From Parapusillimonas granuli (lineage in GTDB: Bacteria > Pseudomonadota > Gammaproteobacteria > Burkholderiales > Burkholderiaceae_B): a stretch of 64,000 nucleotides of DNA. This document shows, piece by piece, positions 16,121 to 25,302 of the stretch. Every line of letters begins with the position of its first letter. Position 1 is the first letter of the stretch. The DNA is taken from positions 372,001 through 436,000 of the forward strand of contig NZ_JACCEM010000003.1 of NCBI RefSeq assembly GCF_013416525.1, read 5' to 3'. A program made the position numbers and the translations under genes. The notes below the pieces were generated by a model, which was not told the DNA's origin, did no database searches, and saw only the letters and a list, made by a program, of their open reading frames with translations.

Positions 16121-17610
16121 AGCCGAAACGATTGGCCGTGGCGCGCTTCTGGTACGAGGGCAACGCATTCAGCCCGGCGCCGGCCGGCATGCCGGAATTC
16201 GAGCAATACGAATGGATGGAGGGCCCCTCGGCGCTGGAGCTCATGCGGGGCACGGCGCACGAACTGGGCGCCGTCGCCGCCTTCGCCGATGCGCATCCCG
16301 ACTGGGAAGTCGTCGTGTTGCGCTGCGCCGCCGCGCTTCCCGCCGGGCCCATAGACGACGCGGTGTTCGAGCGATTCATCGATGAACTCAGGCAAGGCCT
16401 GCAGGCCGGGCAACTGGAAGGAGGCTGGGACGCCGTCTACCTGTCGCTGCATGGCGCCGCCATCACCGGGCGGCGCGAAACGCCGGAACTGGAAATCGCG
16501 CGCATGGTCCGCGGCCTGCTGCCGGAGACGCCGCTGGGCGCAAGCTTCGACCTGCACGGCAACCTGCCGCCGGAATGGGCGGGGGTCCTGGACTATGCCT
16601 CCGCATACCGTACGCATCCGCACATCGACATGGCCGAAACCGCGGCGCGCGTGCTGGCGGCCTTGTCACGCATGGCCGGCGGCGGGCTGCAGACCCGCAA
16701 GGCCCTGCTCAACGAACGCATCGTATTGCCCAGCATCAACATGCGCACGGCGGCGGGGCCCATGCGCCTGCTGGAAGAGGTGGCGCGCGACGCCGCGGCG
16801 GGCGCGGTGCTGGACGTCTCGGTGTTCGGCGGCTTCCCGTATTCCGATACCGCGCATACCGGCGCGTCGGTGTTCGCGGTCAGCGACGCCTCGCGCGATC
16901 CCACGGGCGCCGAAGCGGCCGCTGCCGCGGAAACAGTCATGGCGCGGATCCGCGCATCGGCGGACCAGTTCCGCATCCGGCTGCCCAGCGCTGAAGACGC
17001 GCTGGCGGCCGCGCTGGCGGATACGCGGCCAGGGCTGATCGCCGTCACGGACTCGGGGGACAATCCCTTGTCGGGCGGCGGGGGGGACACGCCCGGCCTG
17101 TTCCGGGCGCTCGTGGCGGCGCGCCCGGATGTGCCGGCGCTGTTCGCGAGCTTCGCCGATCCGGACACGGTGCGCGCCGCCCTGGCGGCGGGGGTCGGCG
17201 CCGGCATGGACGTCGCTCTGGGCGGACGCCACGGTCCGCAGTTCGGTGCGGGCGTCCATGTCCGCGCGGTCGTGGAGCGCCTGACGGACGGGGAATTCCG
17301 GAACACGGGACCGATGATGACGGGAATAACGCGTTCCTGCGGCCAGAGCGTGTTGTTGCGATTGGAAGATACGCCCAGTGTGCGGGTGATCGTGACGGAA
17401 CGCATCACGCCGGCCGACGATCCGGCGTTCTACGCCTTGCATGGGGTGGATCCCGCCCGGTTGCGCCTGCTGTGCGTCAAGGCGAAGAACCATTTCCGGG
17501 CGGCGTTCGCGGAACGCTGCATTGACATCATCGACTGCGATGTGCCGGGTCCGGCCTGCCAGGATCTGACCCGGCTGCCGTTCCGGCACACGCATATTCA
17601 GGCGTCCTGA
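16117..17610 (+). CDS. M81-family metallopeptidase (MlrC/microcystinase C-like)
   Basis: A 497-residue protein. Its opening ARFWYEGNAFSPAPAG, the SFDLHGNLPPE segment near 144-154 and THPHIDMAETA near 166-176 are the hallmarks of the MlrC N-terminal domain, whose Asp and His residues bind zinc; the MlrC C-terminal domain follows from about 300. MlrC completes microcystin breakdown by cutting a linear tetrapeptide containing Adda. Most relatives are in organisms that never see microcystin and have unknown peptide or amide substrates. Coupled translation with the Bug receptor suggests it acts on that receptor's ligand or a neighbouring transporter's cargo. Confidence 0.87.
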   Translation: MKPKRLAVARFWYEGNAFSPAPAGMPEFEQYEWMEGPSALELMRGTAHELGAVAAFADAHPDWEVVVLRCAAALPAGPIDDAVFERFIDELRQGLQAGQLEGGWDAVYLSLHGAAITGRRETPELEIARMVRGLLPETPLGASFDLHGNLPPEWAGVLDYASAYRTHPHIDMAETAARVLAALSRMAGGGLQTRKALLNERIVLPSINMRTAAGPMRLLEEVARDAAAGAVLDVSVFGGFPYSDTAHTGASVFAVSDASRDPTGAEAAAAAETVMARIRASADQFRIRLPSAEDALAAALADTRPGLIAVTDSGDNPLSGGGGDTPGLFRALVAARPDVPALFASFADPDTVRAALAAGVGAGMDVALGGRHGPQFGAGVHVRAVVERLTDGEFRNTGPMMTGITRSCGQSVLLRLEDTPSVRVIVTERITPADDPAFYALHGVDPARLRLLCVKAKNHFRAAFAERCIDIIDCDVPGPACQDLTRLPFRHTHIQAS

Positions 17611-17628
17611 GGACGTGCGCGGCGGGGG

Positions 17629-18249
17629 TCACTGCGCCGTCTTGGTCCCCGCCCCGCGGTCATCGATGCGGTTGATCTTGGTGCCTTCCAGCGACACCCC
17701 CGCCATCAGGCCCACGTTCGTCATCACGAAGCCCACGATCGGCTCGCGTATCGTATTCAAGTCCAGAGCGCCATTGGCGCCGATATTGGCCACGGCCACG
17801 GTGGCGTCCACGCCGGCCGTCCAGCCATTGCTGGCGAGGAATTTGTCGAGCGCTTCCTGAGTCCGGAACACCATGACGATCGCCTTGGACTGGGCGCCCG
17901 CCTGCAGGCCGACGGAGCCGCTGGAAGTGCTGTAATAGCCCCTGTTCTTGCCATTCACGCGCAGCACCCCGTCACCGTGTTCCAAGCCCACGACGAACCC
18001 GCCTCCGATCACCCGTGGAAAGATCAGCACCCCTTTTGCCTGGGACACCAGCTCGCGGGAATTCGGCGCCACCTCGTAGAGCCGTTTCAGCGCGGCATCG
18101 GCGCGCTCGTTGATGCTGTCGCGCCTTTCCACGCCGGTCTGCGTTTCACGCGGCAGCGTGGTCGTGCAGGCCGTGACGGCCAGGGCCGAAACGCCCACGA
18201 TGGCGGCGGCAAGCACGTGCCGGGGGGAGGGCAGAGTCATCGTTTTCAC
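17629..18249 (-). CDS. SYLF/YSC84-domain lipoprotein
   Basis: A 206-residue protein with a lipoprotein signal: basic start, hydrophobic core and lipobox VTAC with Cys28 as lipidation site. The rest is a SYLF (Ysc84 actin/lipid-binding) domain with GVLIFPRVIGGGFVVGLEHGDGVL, YYSTSSGSVGLQAGAQSKAIVMVF and the closing VSLEGTKINRID. In proteobacteria these are envelope proteins of poorly known role, bound to phospholipid. Its 3' end faces the M81 gene 18 bases away. Confidence 0.9.
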   Translation of the reverse strand: MKTMTLPSPRHVLAAAIVGVSALAVTACTTTLPRETQTGVERRDSINERADAALKRLYEVAPNSRELVSQAKGVLIFPRVIGGGFVVGLEHGDGVLRVNGKNRGYYSTSSGSVGLQAGAQSKAIVMVFRTQEALDKFLASNGWTAGVDATVAVANIGANGALDLNTIREPIVGFVMTNVGLMAGVSLEGTKINRIDDRGAGTKTAQ

Positions 18250-18426
18250 AGTTCATTCTCCTGTTGCGCAAGGCGCGAAATTATAGCTTCCGCAGCAATT
18301 ATCGTTCCCGGCGGGCCCGCCCGCCAGGGGGGCGGCGCGGTCCGGGTACACCGCGTGCTGCACAAAGGCGGCCGGGCGGACGGGTTCCGGCCGGCGACAG
18401 TTTTCAGTTTTCTTCATGGAGGGTGC

Positions 18427-18726
18427 ATGAGTACCGAACTAGCCAAGCAAAAACCGCCGACAGTCGTCAATGGAGCGGTCCGCTTCACTGTTTTGGTCGA
18501 GGGGCGGGCCAACCAGGATTTCGAGGTCTCTTCGGACGCGCTGGTCGAGCATTTCGGAGCCGCCGACACCTCGGACGATGAATTGCTGGAGGCCTTCAGG
18601 AAGGGCAAGGCGGAGATCATGGAAGTGGCCGCGCAGAGCGTGAACACGCCCGCCGCCGACGTCATCGTGCTGGGCACCGGCGATTTTCCGGAACGCACGC
18701 CGGGCAAGCCGGGGTCCTCTTCCTGA
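18427..18726 (+). CDS. Small DUF1488-like protein
   Basis: A 99-residue soluble protein. The pattern VRFTVLVEGRANQDFEVSSDA followed by ALVEHFG and LLEAFRKGKAEIMEVA resembles DUF1488, a short family of unknown function. GGAGGG lies 4 to 6 bases before the ATG, which fixes the start. About the last 25 residues are rich in Gly, Pro and Ser and are likely disordered. It stands alone between a divergent lipoprotein gene and a sensor kinase gene. Confidence 0.75.
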   Translation: MSTELAKQKPPTVVNGAVRFTVLVEGRANQDFEVSSDALVEHFGAADTSDDELLEAFRKGKAEIMEVAAQSVNTPAADVIVLGTGDFPERTPGKPGSSS

Positions 18727-18917
18727 GTTCGCGGGCGGGCGCCGGCCCGCCACGAGGGCGCCGGGCGGGCGCATACGCCGTCCGACCCCGCACGCAGCGG
18801 CGGAAAGTCCTGAACGGCGTCGACAGACTCAAAAGCCTTGTCTTAAAAAAATCGGGATGAACGGCCAGGAATGAGGCAAAATGTCTAATTCCGATACCGT
18901 CTGCAGAAGGAAACCTC

Positions 18918-20516
18918 ATGAGTTCGCCCGCGCCGGCTTCATCCATCATAGACATCAATCTCGATAGCTTGACGCAATTGGACGAAGTTTACCGGTACAG
19001 GCTCCTGGTCGAGGCCGTTCAGGACTACGCAATCTACCTGCTGGACCCGGACGGCTATGTCCGCACCTGGAACCTGGGCGCCCAGCGTTTCAAAGGCTAT
19101 GCGCCGTCCGAGATCATCGGCAAGCATTTTTCCTGCTTCTACACAGAAGAAGACCGCGCCGCCGGCCTCCCGGCCCGCGCCCTGGATGTGGCCGCCCGCG
19201 AAGGCCGGTTCGAATCGGAAGGCTGGCGCGTGCGCAAGGACGGAACCCGTTTCTGGACCAGCGCCGTCATCGACGCCATCCGCAACACCCATGGCACGCT
19301 CATCGGCTTTGCCAAGATCACCCGCGACATCACCGGCCAGAAGCAGGCCGCCGAAGAGCTGCAGCTCGCCAGGGAATCATTGCATCAGGCCCAGAAAATG
19401 GAAGCCATCGGCCGCCTCACGGGAGGCGTGGCCCATGATTTCAACAATTTGCTGACGGTCATCCGCGGGGCGGCGGAAATGCTGCGCAACACGAATCTCC
19501 CGGCCGCCAAGCGCATGCGTTATGTCGACGCCATCGCAAAGACCGCCGACCGCGCGGCGCATCTCACCAAGCAGCTGCTTGCCTATGCGCGGCAGCAGCC
19601 CTTGCACCCCACCACCTTCGAGGTCGGCCGCTGCATAGAGTGCATGAAAGAGCTCTTCCGCGCCACCACCGGCTCGTCCATCGAGCTGCTCTATTCGCTT
19701 CCGGCGCGGCCCTGCTATGTATGCGCGGACGCCAACCAGCTGGAAACCGCGCTGCTCAATATCGTCATCAACGCCCGCGACGCCATGCCGGACGGCGGCC
19801 GCCTGACCATAGACGTCAGCACCGTCAAGTTCCTGCCGGCCACGGACCATGACCCCGCCACGCCGGGGGAGCACGTCGCGATACGCGTCACCGACACGGG
19901 AACCGGCATGCCGGCCGACGTCCGCGACCGCATCTTCGAACCCTTCTACACCACCAAGCCGCCGGGCCGGGGCACCGGCCTGGGCCTGAGCCAGGTGATC
20001 GGCTTCGTCACGCAGTCGGGCGGCCGGGTCGACGTGTCCAGCGACGAGGGCGCCGGCACCAGCTTCACGCTCTATCTGCCGCTCGCGGAACCCGCGGGCT
20101 ATGAAGACCTGATATCCAGCGGTACCGACGACTTGTCCTGGCTCAAGCCGGTCCAATACCGCATTCTCGTCGTCGAAGACAACAAGGACGTGGGGGAAAT
20201 CGTGTCCAGCATGCTGAACGACATGGGCCAGCGCAGCACGCTGGTCAACAGCGGCGGCGCCGCCCTGGACGCGCTCCAGAACGAGGGCGGGGCGTTCGAC
20301 CTGGTCCTGACGGACATCGTCATGCCCGAAATGAGCGGCCTGGAACTCGCCCGGACCATCAAGACCCGCTGGCCCAAGGTCAAGGTCATGCTGGCCACCG
20401 GTTGCAACCCCGCCTTGTCGCGCGCGGATGCCGGCAGCTTCGACTTGCTGCATAAACCGTATTCGAAAGAGGCGCTGGTCCAGGTGATCGAAAGCCTCAA
20501 GACCCGGCAGGCCTAG
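18918..20516 (+). CDS. Hybrid sensor histidine kinase: PAS, HisKA, HATPase, receiver
   Basis: A 532-residue soluble sensor. PAS domain at about 25-140 (WNLGAQRFKGYAPSEIIGKH), HisKA helix with phospho-acceptor His173 in GGVAHDFNNLL, HATPase with N box NIVINARDAMPDGG (281-294), DTGTGMP (326-332) and GRGTGLGLS (350-358), and a C-terminal receiver domain (415-530) with Asp466 in LTDIVMP and Lys513. There is no membrane segment, so it senses a cytoplasmic signal, perhaps by PAS-bound cofactor. No output domain or partner response regulator is adjacent. Its last 20 bases overlap the convergent MscS gene. Confidence 0.93.
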   Translation: MSSPAPASSIIDINLDSLTQLDEVYRYRLLVEAVQDYAIYLLDPDGYVRTWNLGAQRFKGYAPSEIIGKHFSCFYTEEDRAAGLPARALDVAAREGRFESEGWRVRKDGTRFWTSAVIDAIRNTHGTLIGFAKITRDITGQKQAAEELQLARESLHQAQKMEAIGRLTGGVAHDFNNLLTVIRGAAEMLRNTNLPAAKRMRYVDAIAKTADRAAHLTKQLLAYARQQPLHPTTFEVGRCIECMKELFRATTGSSIELLYSLPARPCYVCADANQLETALLNIVINARDAMPDGGRLTIDVSTVKFLPATDHDPATPGEHVAIRVTDTGTGMPADVRDRIFEPFYTTKPPGRGTGLGLSQVIGFVTQSGGRVDVSSDEGAGTSFTLYLPLAEPAGYEDLISSGTDDLSWLKPVQYRILVVEDNKDVGEIVSSMLNDMGQRSTLVNSGGAALDALQNEGGAFDLVLTDIVMPEMSGLELARTIKTRWPKVKVMLATGCNPALSRADAGSFDLLHKPYSKEALVQVIESLKTRQA

Positions 20517-21597
20517 AAGGCGGGTCGAGTTTGGAAGGCTCGGCGGGCCTGGCCTCGCCTTCGTACAGCACCCGCATTTCTCCGCGCCCGAATTGCAGGC
20601 CCAGTTCTTCCAGCTTGCGCATGATTTCCAGGTTGATGCCTTGCTGGATGTCCATGTAGCGGTTGTAATCCGCCGACAGCACGTAATAGACGACTTCGAA
20701 TTCCAGCCCACGCTCCGAGAACTGGAGCAAATGGGCGCGGTCGAAGCGCGTGCCTTCCACGGCCGTGATGATTTCCTTGACGGTGCTGGCGATCGCTTCG
20801 GCCTGCGCGGCGGTCGCTCCGTACGCGACCGTGAAGCGGAAGGCGATGCGGCGCAAGTCCATGCGCTTGTAGTTCTGGATGGTCTGCTTCAGCAGCTCGG
20901 TGTTGGAGCAGACGATCTGTTCGCCCCCGAGGCTGCGGATGCGCGTGGTTTTCAGTCCCACGTTTTCGATGCTTCCGGCAATGCCGCCCACCACGATGAA
21001 GTCTCCGGGCTCGAAAGGCTTGTCCAGGCCGATGGAGATCGAAGCGAACAAGTCGCTCAGGACCACCTGCGCGGCCAGGGCCACCGCGACGCCGCCGATG
21101 CCCAGGCTGGCGACGAAGGCCGTGATGTTGACCCCCATGTTGTCCAGTATCGCCAGCACGGCCACCACCCACAGGACCGCGCGGGCGGTCATCGTGACGA
21201 TGGTCATGGTGACGCGGTTCAGGTCCGGCCGCCGCTCCATGTAGCGCGACATGGTGTAGGTGATGGCGCTGCCGGCCCAGAATGCGACCTGCAGCACCAC
21301 CGCCACGAACCACAGCTGCGAGAGCCCGCTGCGCCAGGCCAGGGGCAATTCCAGGAACTTCACGCCGATCAGCAGGGAAAGCACGAACAGCGCGAACGCG
21401 CTGGTGCTGGCGACGGCGCGCAGCAGCAAGGTGGCCAGCCAGAGATGGTGCTTGTCCGCATGGCGGTTCAGCCGCCCGCGCACGAACCGCCGTATCCACA
21501 GCAGAAGAAACAATACGACCGTCGCCACCGACAGGGCGACGACCCAGTTCCAGACGGGAATCGACAATACCGTTGTTTCCAGCCACCAGCCTTGCAT
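20497..21597 (-). CDS. Small-conductance mechanosensitive channel (MscS family)
   Basis: A 366-residue inner-membrane protein with about five N-terminal hydrophobic segments, the pore-lining region LGIGGVAVALAAQVVLSDLFAS and the beta domain FEPGDFIVVGGIAGSIENVGLKTTRIRSLGGEQIV, all typical of MscS. It opens under membrane tension to release solutes on osmotic downshock. An AGGAGG precedes adjacent ATG codons at 21600 and 21597; the second gives the better spacing. Longer upstream reading in this frame is not supported. The 3' end overlaps the convergent kinase gene by 20 bases. Confidence 0.92.
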   Translation of the reverse strand: MQGWWLETTVLSIPVWNWVVALSVATVVLFLLLWIRRFVRGRLNRHADKHHLWLATLLLRAVASTSAFALFVLSLLIGVKFLELPLAWRSGLSQLWFVAVVLQVAFWAGSAITYTMSRYMERRPDLNRVTMTIVTMTARAVLWVVAVLAILDNMGVNITAFVASLGIGGVAVALAAQVVLSDLFASISIGLDKPFEPGDFIVVGGIAGSIENVGLKTTRIRSLGGEQIVCSNTELLKQTIQNYKRMDLRRIAFRFTVAYGATAAQAEAIASTVKEIITAVEGTRFDRAHLLQFSERGLEFEVVYYVLSADYNRYMDIQQGINLEIMRKLEELGLQFGRGEMRVLYEGEARPAEPSKLDPPSRPAGS

Positions 21598-21703
21598 CAT
21601 GGTCCTCCTGTTCTTCAATGATTGCGGGCGGCCCCATGGCGGCACATTGCCGGGCGGCCGGCCCGCGTGCGCCGGTGTCAGCAAATAGCAGGCCGCGGCG
21701 CTC

Positions 21704-21729
21704 AGGGCCTGCCGACGTCGACAGGCCCT
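21704..21729. repeat. GC-rich hairpin AGGGCCTG-N10-CAGGCCCT
   Basis: Perfect 8-bp arms (21704-21711 and 21722-21729) around a spacer that itself contains GACGTC. It lies between the IclR gene stop and the MscS gene. No T-run follows on either strand, so it is not a canonical terminator, though it may slow or end IclR transcription. The AGGGCCTG...CAGGC core recurs at 45482-45502. Confidence 0.5.
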
Positions 21730-22567
21730 AGCGGCCGGTGGCGGGCAGGGACAGCTTCGCCACGATGTCGCTCAGCCCCGCGGTGACTTCGCCGCGCAGC
21801 CGCGACTCGGGAAGTATGGTGTCGGGGCCGCCGCAACTCAATACGAAAGTGCCCTCGCCCGTGATCGCGGTGAAGGGGGCGGCCGCGGCATTGATGCCCG
21901 GCTGCCAGTCGCCGATGCCGTAGCAGCAGCCGCCGGCGGCGAAATCGCGGCAGGCCTTCCGCATGATCTCGGGCATGCCGGCGGGCAGGTCCAGCTTGGC
22001 CAGCAGGGCTTCGCGCTCGCCGGCCGGCAGGCCGGCCAAATAGGTGCGGCCCATGGTGCTGTCCATGCCGACGCGATGCCCCACGGGCAGGCGCAGATAG
22101 AGCGCCGACGAACCATGCACCGCGTCCACATAGGTCATGAGCTGGCCGTCGAAAACGCCCAGCGCCACGGCCGCGCCGGTGGCGTGCGCAAGCTGTTCCA
22201 TGAGGGGACGCGCCAGCTGGCGCACTTCGAGGCTGGCCAGGCAGCCGAAACCGAGAGCCAGCACGCCGTAGCCCGGGGCATAGCGGCCGGTTTCACTGTC
22301 GTAGCGCAGGTAGCCGAGCGCCGTCAAGGTGTAGACGATGCGGCTGACCGTCGATTTGGCGAGCCCCGTGCGCTCGGCCAGTTCCAGGTTGCCCAGCGAC
22401 TTGACCCCGGGCGTGAAGCAGCGCAGCACACCCAGGCCGCGGGCCAGCGCATCGACGAAGTCGGGCGACGAGGAATCGCCTTGCATGCTCGTGCGCTTGC
22501 GCCGCGCGGGGCGCAGGCGGCCGGCCGTGGATGCGGCGGAGGGAGGAGGGGGGCGATGGGATTGCAT
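21728..22567 (-). CDS. IclR-family transcription regulator
   Basis: A 279-residue regulator. The winged helix lies at about 33-95 (LGNLELAERTGLAKSTVSRIVYTLTALGYL). The IclR effector domain fills about 110-275 (LARPLMEQLAHATGAAVALGVF, the conserved DSTMGRTYLAGL and FAAGGCCYGIGDW). The first 27 residues are basic and low in complexity, and an internal ATG at 22486 could be the true start; neither start has a clear ribosome site. It is divergent from the Bug-GGT-aminotransferase-ThDP operon, with an inverted repeat between them. Confidence 0.92.
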   Translation of the reverse strand: MQSHRPPPPSAASTAGRLRPARRKRTSMQGDSSSPDFVDALARGLGVLRCFTPGVKSLGNLELAERTGLAKSTVSRIVYTLTALGYLRYDSETGRYAPGYGVLALGFGCLASLEVRQLARPLMEQLAHATGAAVALGVFDGQLMTYVDAVHGSSALYLRLPVGHRVGMDSTMGRTYLAGLPAGEREALLAKLDLPAGMPEIMRKACRDFAAGGCCYGIGDWQPGINAAAAPFTAITGEGTFVLSCGGPDTILPESRLRGEVTAGLSDIVAKLSLPATGR

Positions 22568-22607
22568 TCGGCGCGGCGCTGATCTATATTAGTTGAAAAA
22601 AAGGAAC

Positions 22608-22630
22608 TGAATTCCATTGTACGGAATTCA
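22608..22630. promoter_or_regulatory. Candidate IclR operator TGAATTCC-N7-GGAATTCA
   Basis: Perfect 8-bp arms (22608-22615 and 22623-22630) with a 7-base centre, in the gap between the divergent IclR and Bug genes, 41 bases before the Bug start. Position and symmetry fit a dimer site for the adjacent IclR protein. Confidence 0.55.
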
Positions 22631-22670
22631 AATGAAGAAGTCACTCATTTCACGACCCAGGAGACAAGCA

Positions 22671-23636
22671 ATGTTCAAAACCGGCATCAAATTCATCGCC
22701 GCCGCCATACTCGGCATGGCGGCCGGCCTTGCCGCCGCCGCTTATCCCGAACGCGCCATCACCATGATCACGCCTTTTCCCGCGGGCGGCGCCACCGACG
22801 GCCTGGCCCGCACGCTGGCCGAACACATGGCCAAGACGCTGGGCCAATCCGTCGTGGTGGAAAACCGCGCCGGCGCGGCAACGACCATCGGCGCGTCGCA
22901 CGTGTCGCGCGCCACGCCCGACGGCTACACCATCCTGCTGGCCACCAATTCCACCCTGGTCACCAACCGCTTCCTCTTCAAGAACCTCACCTACGATCCC
23001 GATGCCTTCGCACCCATCGGCATGATCGGCATCGGCCCCATGGTGCTGCTCTCAACCAAGAAGGACCAGTTCAAATCGCTGGCCGACGTGGTCAAGGCGG
23101 CGAAGGCCCAGCCCGGCACGCTGTCCATCGCGTCGTTCGGGGCGGGCACGTCGTCCCACCTCGCGGCGGAATACTTCCAGCAGCTGGCCGATATCAAGCT
23201 GCTGCACGTGCCGTTCAAGGGCTCCACCCAGGCGCTGCCCCAGCTCATCAACGGCGACGTCGATCTCTTCTTCGACATGGTCTCCACCGGCATGCCGCAG
23301 GTCGATGCCGGCAAGGTCGACGTGCAGGCCATCACCAGCAAAGACCGCATGTCGACGCTGCCCAAGCTGGCCACCGTCAGCGAGTCGGGCTATCCGGGCT
23401 TCGAAATGACGGCATGGTTCACCCTGGTCGCGCCTCCCGGCACGCCGCAAGCGGCGACCCGCGTGCTGGGCGATGCCTTGAGGGCGGCGCTCAATGACGA
23501 AGCCGTGCGCAAGCGCATGCTCGTCATGGGCATCGAGCCTTCCGACGGCAGCCCCGAAGCGCTCACCGCGCAAATCAAGCAAGAAATCCCCATCATCCAG
23601 TCCCTGGTCAAGCGGGCAAACATCGCTGTTCAGTAG
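22671..23636 (+). CDS. TctC/Bug-family periplasmic receptor
   Basis: A 321-residue receptor. The signal peptide ends near residue 23 (GLAAAAY). Bug motifs: YPERAITMITPFPAGGATDGLAR, VVVENRAGAATTIGASHV, PDGYTILLATNST and VPFKGSTQALPQLINGDVDL. AGGAGA lies 6 bases before the ATG at 22671; longer in-frame starts at 22617 and 22632 lack this. First gene of a likely operon with a gamma-glutamyltransferase-like enzyme 12 bases downstream, so its ligand may be a gamma-glutamyl or related compound. Confidence 0.92.
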   Translation: MFKTGIKFIAAAILGMAAGLAAAAYPERAITMITPFPAGGATDGLARTLAEHMAKTLGQSVVVENRAGAATTIGASHVSRATPDGYTILLATNSTLVTNRFLFKNLTYDPDAFAPIGMIGIGPMVLLSTKKDQFKSLADVVKAAKAQPGTLSIASFGAGTSSHLAAEYFQQLADIKLLHVPFKGSTQALPQLINGDVDLFFDMVSTGMPQVDAGKVDVQAITSKDRMSTLPKLATVSESGYPGFEMTAWFTLVAPPGTPQAATRVLGDALRAALNDEAVRKRMLVMGIEPSDGSPEALTAQIKQEIPIIQSLVKRANIAVQ

Positions 23637-23648
23637 AGAGAAATCAAC

Positions 23649-25244
23649 ATGCCAGTCCACCCCTATTGGGAATTCCCCCACATGAGCCGGCGCCTGCCCG
23701 TGCTGGCCGCCAATGTCGTCAGCACCAGCCAGCCCCTGGCGGCCCAGGCGGGGCTGCGCATGCTGCTGGCCGGCGGCAACGCGATCGACGCGGCGCTGGC
23801 CGCGGCCATCACGCTGACCGTCGTCGAACCCGTCATGAACGGCATCGGCGGCGACGCCTTCGCGATCGTGTGGGACCAAGGCCGGCTGCATGCCCTGAAC
23901 GCCTCCGGCCGCGCGCCGCAAGCCTGGACGCCCGACCGCTTCCAGGGCATGGCGGCCATGCCGCCGCTGGGCTGGGATACGGTCACCGTGCCTGGCCAGG
24001 TCGCCGGCTGGGCCGAGCTTTCCCGCCGCTTCGGCAAGCTGCCGTTCGCCGCGCTGTTCGAGCCCGCCATCGCCTATGCCGAAGACGGCTTCGCGGTCAC
24101 GCCCACCATCGCCCGCCAGTGGGCGGCCCAAGGGGCCGTCCTCAAGGACCAGCCCGGTTTCGCCCAGGCTTTCCTGCCCTCCGGCGCCGCGCCCGGGGCC
24201 GGCGACTTGTGGCGCTTCCCGGCCCAGGCTGCCACCTTGCGGCGCATCGCGGACAGCATGGGCAAGGATTTCTACGAAGGCGAACTGGCGGATCGCATCG
24301 CGGCCTTCGCCGCGGCCACCGGCGGCGCACTCGCGCGCGCCGATCTCGCGGCGCACCGCTGCGACTGGGTGGAACCCCTGTCCATGAGCTACCGGGGCGA
24401 CTACGCCCTGCACGAACTGCCCCCCAACGGGCAGGGCATTGCCGCGCTGATGGCCCTGGGCATGCTCGATACCTTCGACCCGCCGCGCGGCGACGATCCG
24501 CTCGATCTCTTCAAGCTGCCCATCGAAGCCATGAAGCTGGCCTTCGCCGACCTGCACGAGCACGTCGGCGATCCCGTGGCCATGGGCGACCTGACGGCGC
24601 AATTGCTGGACAAGGACTACCTGCGCCGGCGCGCGGCGCAGATCGATCCCTCCAGGGCGTCCACCCCCGCCGCCGGCCTGCCCGGCCAAGGCGGCACGGT
24701 CTATCTGGCGGCGGCGGATGCCGGCGGCATGATGGTGTCGTTCATCCAGTCCAACTACCACGGCTTCGGATCGGGCGTCGTCGTGCCGGAAACCGGGATC
24801 GCGCTGCATAACCGCGGCCGCGGCTTCTCGCTCGCGCCGGGCCATCGCAACCAGGTGGGGCCCGGCAAGCGGCCCATGCACACCATCATTCCGGCGTTCA
24901 TCACGCACAAAGGCCAGCCCTTCGCCGGCTTCGGCGTGATGGGCGGCAACATGCAGGCGCAGGGCCACGTGCAGATGATGCAGCAGCTGGTCGACCTGCA
25001 ACGCAATCCGCAGGCGGCGGTCGATGCGCCGCGCTTCCGGGTCGAGGCCGGCCCGCGCGTCATGCTCGAGGCCCACACGCCGGCGCCGGTGGTCGACGCG
25101 CTGCGCGCCTGCGGGCACAATATCGACATGCAGCCCGCCGACAGCCTGGATTTCGGCGCGGCGCAAGTCATCCAGAGGCTGCCTCACGGCGGCTACATCG
25201 CCGGTTCCGACCCCAGGCGGGACGGCCAGGCGGTCGGCTATTGA
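23649..25244 (+). CDS. Gamma-glutamyltransferase-family Ntn hydrolase, cytoplasmic
   Basis: A 531-residue member of the GGT family (family T3), which self-cleaves before a threonine. Seen: GGNAIDAALAAAITLTVVEP and GIGGDAFA in the large subunit, QGGTVYLAAAD with Thr350 as probable nucleophile, FGSGVVVPETGIALHNRG and GKRPMHTI. Classical GGT has TTH at the nucleophile and a signal peptide; this protein has GTVY and no signal peptide. It therefore belongs to the large group of cytoplasmic GGT-like acylases (some are cephalosporin or oxamate amidohydrolases). It probably hydrolyses an imported amide before transamination by the next gene product. Confidence 0.9.
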   Translation: MPVHPYWEFPHMSRRLPVLAANVVSTSQPLAAQAGLRMLLAGGNAIDAALAAAITLTVVEPVMNGIGGDAFAIVWDQGRLHALNASGRAPQAWTPDRFQGMAAMPPLGWDTVTVPGQVAGWAELSRRFGKLPFAALFEPAIAYAEDGFAVTPTIARQWAAQGAVLKDQPGFAQAFLPSGAAPGAGDLWRFPAQAATLRRIADSMGKDFYEGELADRIAAFAAATGGALARADLAAHRCDWVEPLSMSYRGDYALHELPPNGQGIAALMALGMLDTFDPPRGDDPLDLFKLPIEAMKLAFADLHEHVGDPVAMGDLTAQLLDKDYLRRRAAQIDPSRASTPAAGLPGQGGTVYLAAADAGGMMVSFIQSNYHGFGSGVVVPETGIALHNRGRGFSLAPGHRNQVGPGKRPMHTIIPAFITHKGQPFAGFGVMGGNMQAQGHVQMMQQLVDLQRNPQAAVDAPRFRVEAGPRVMLEAHTPAPVVDALRACGHNIDMQPADSLDFGAAQVIQRLPHGGYIAGSDPRRDGQAVGY

Positions 25245-25302
25245 GTATTAAGGCTATCATCCGGATTGACGATTTTTCCCGTACCCGACACCGACCCAAG
25301 AC

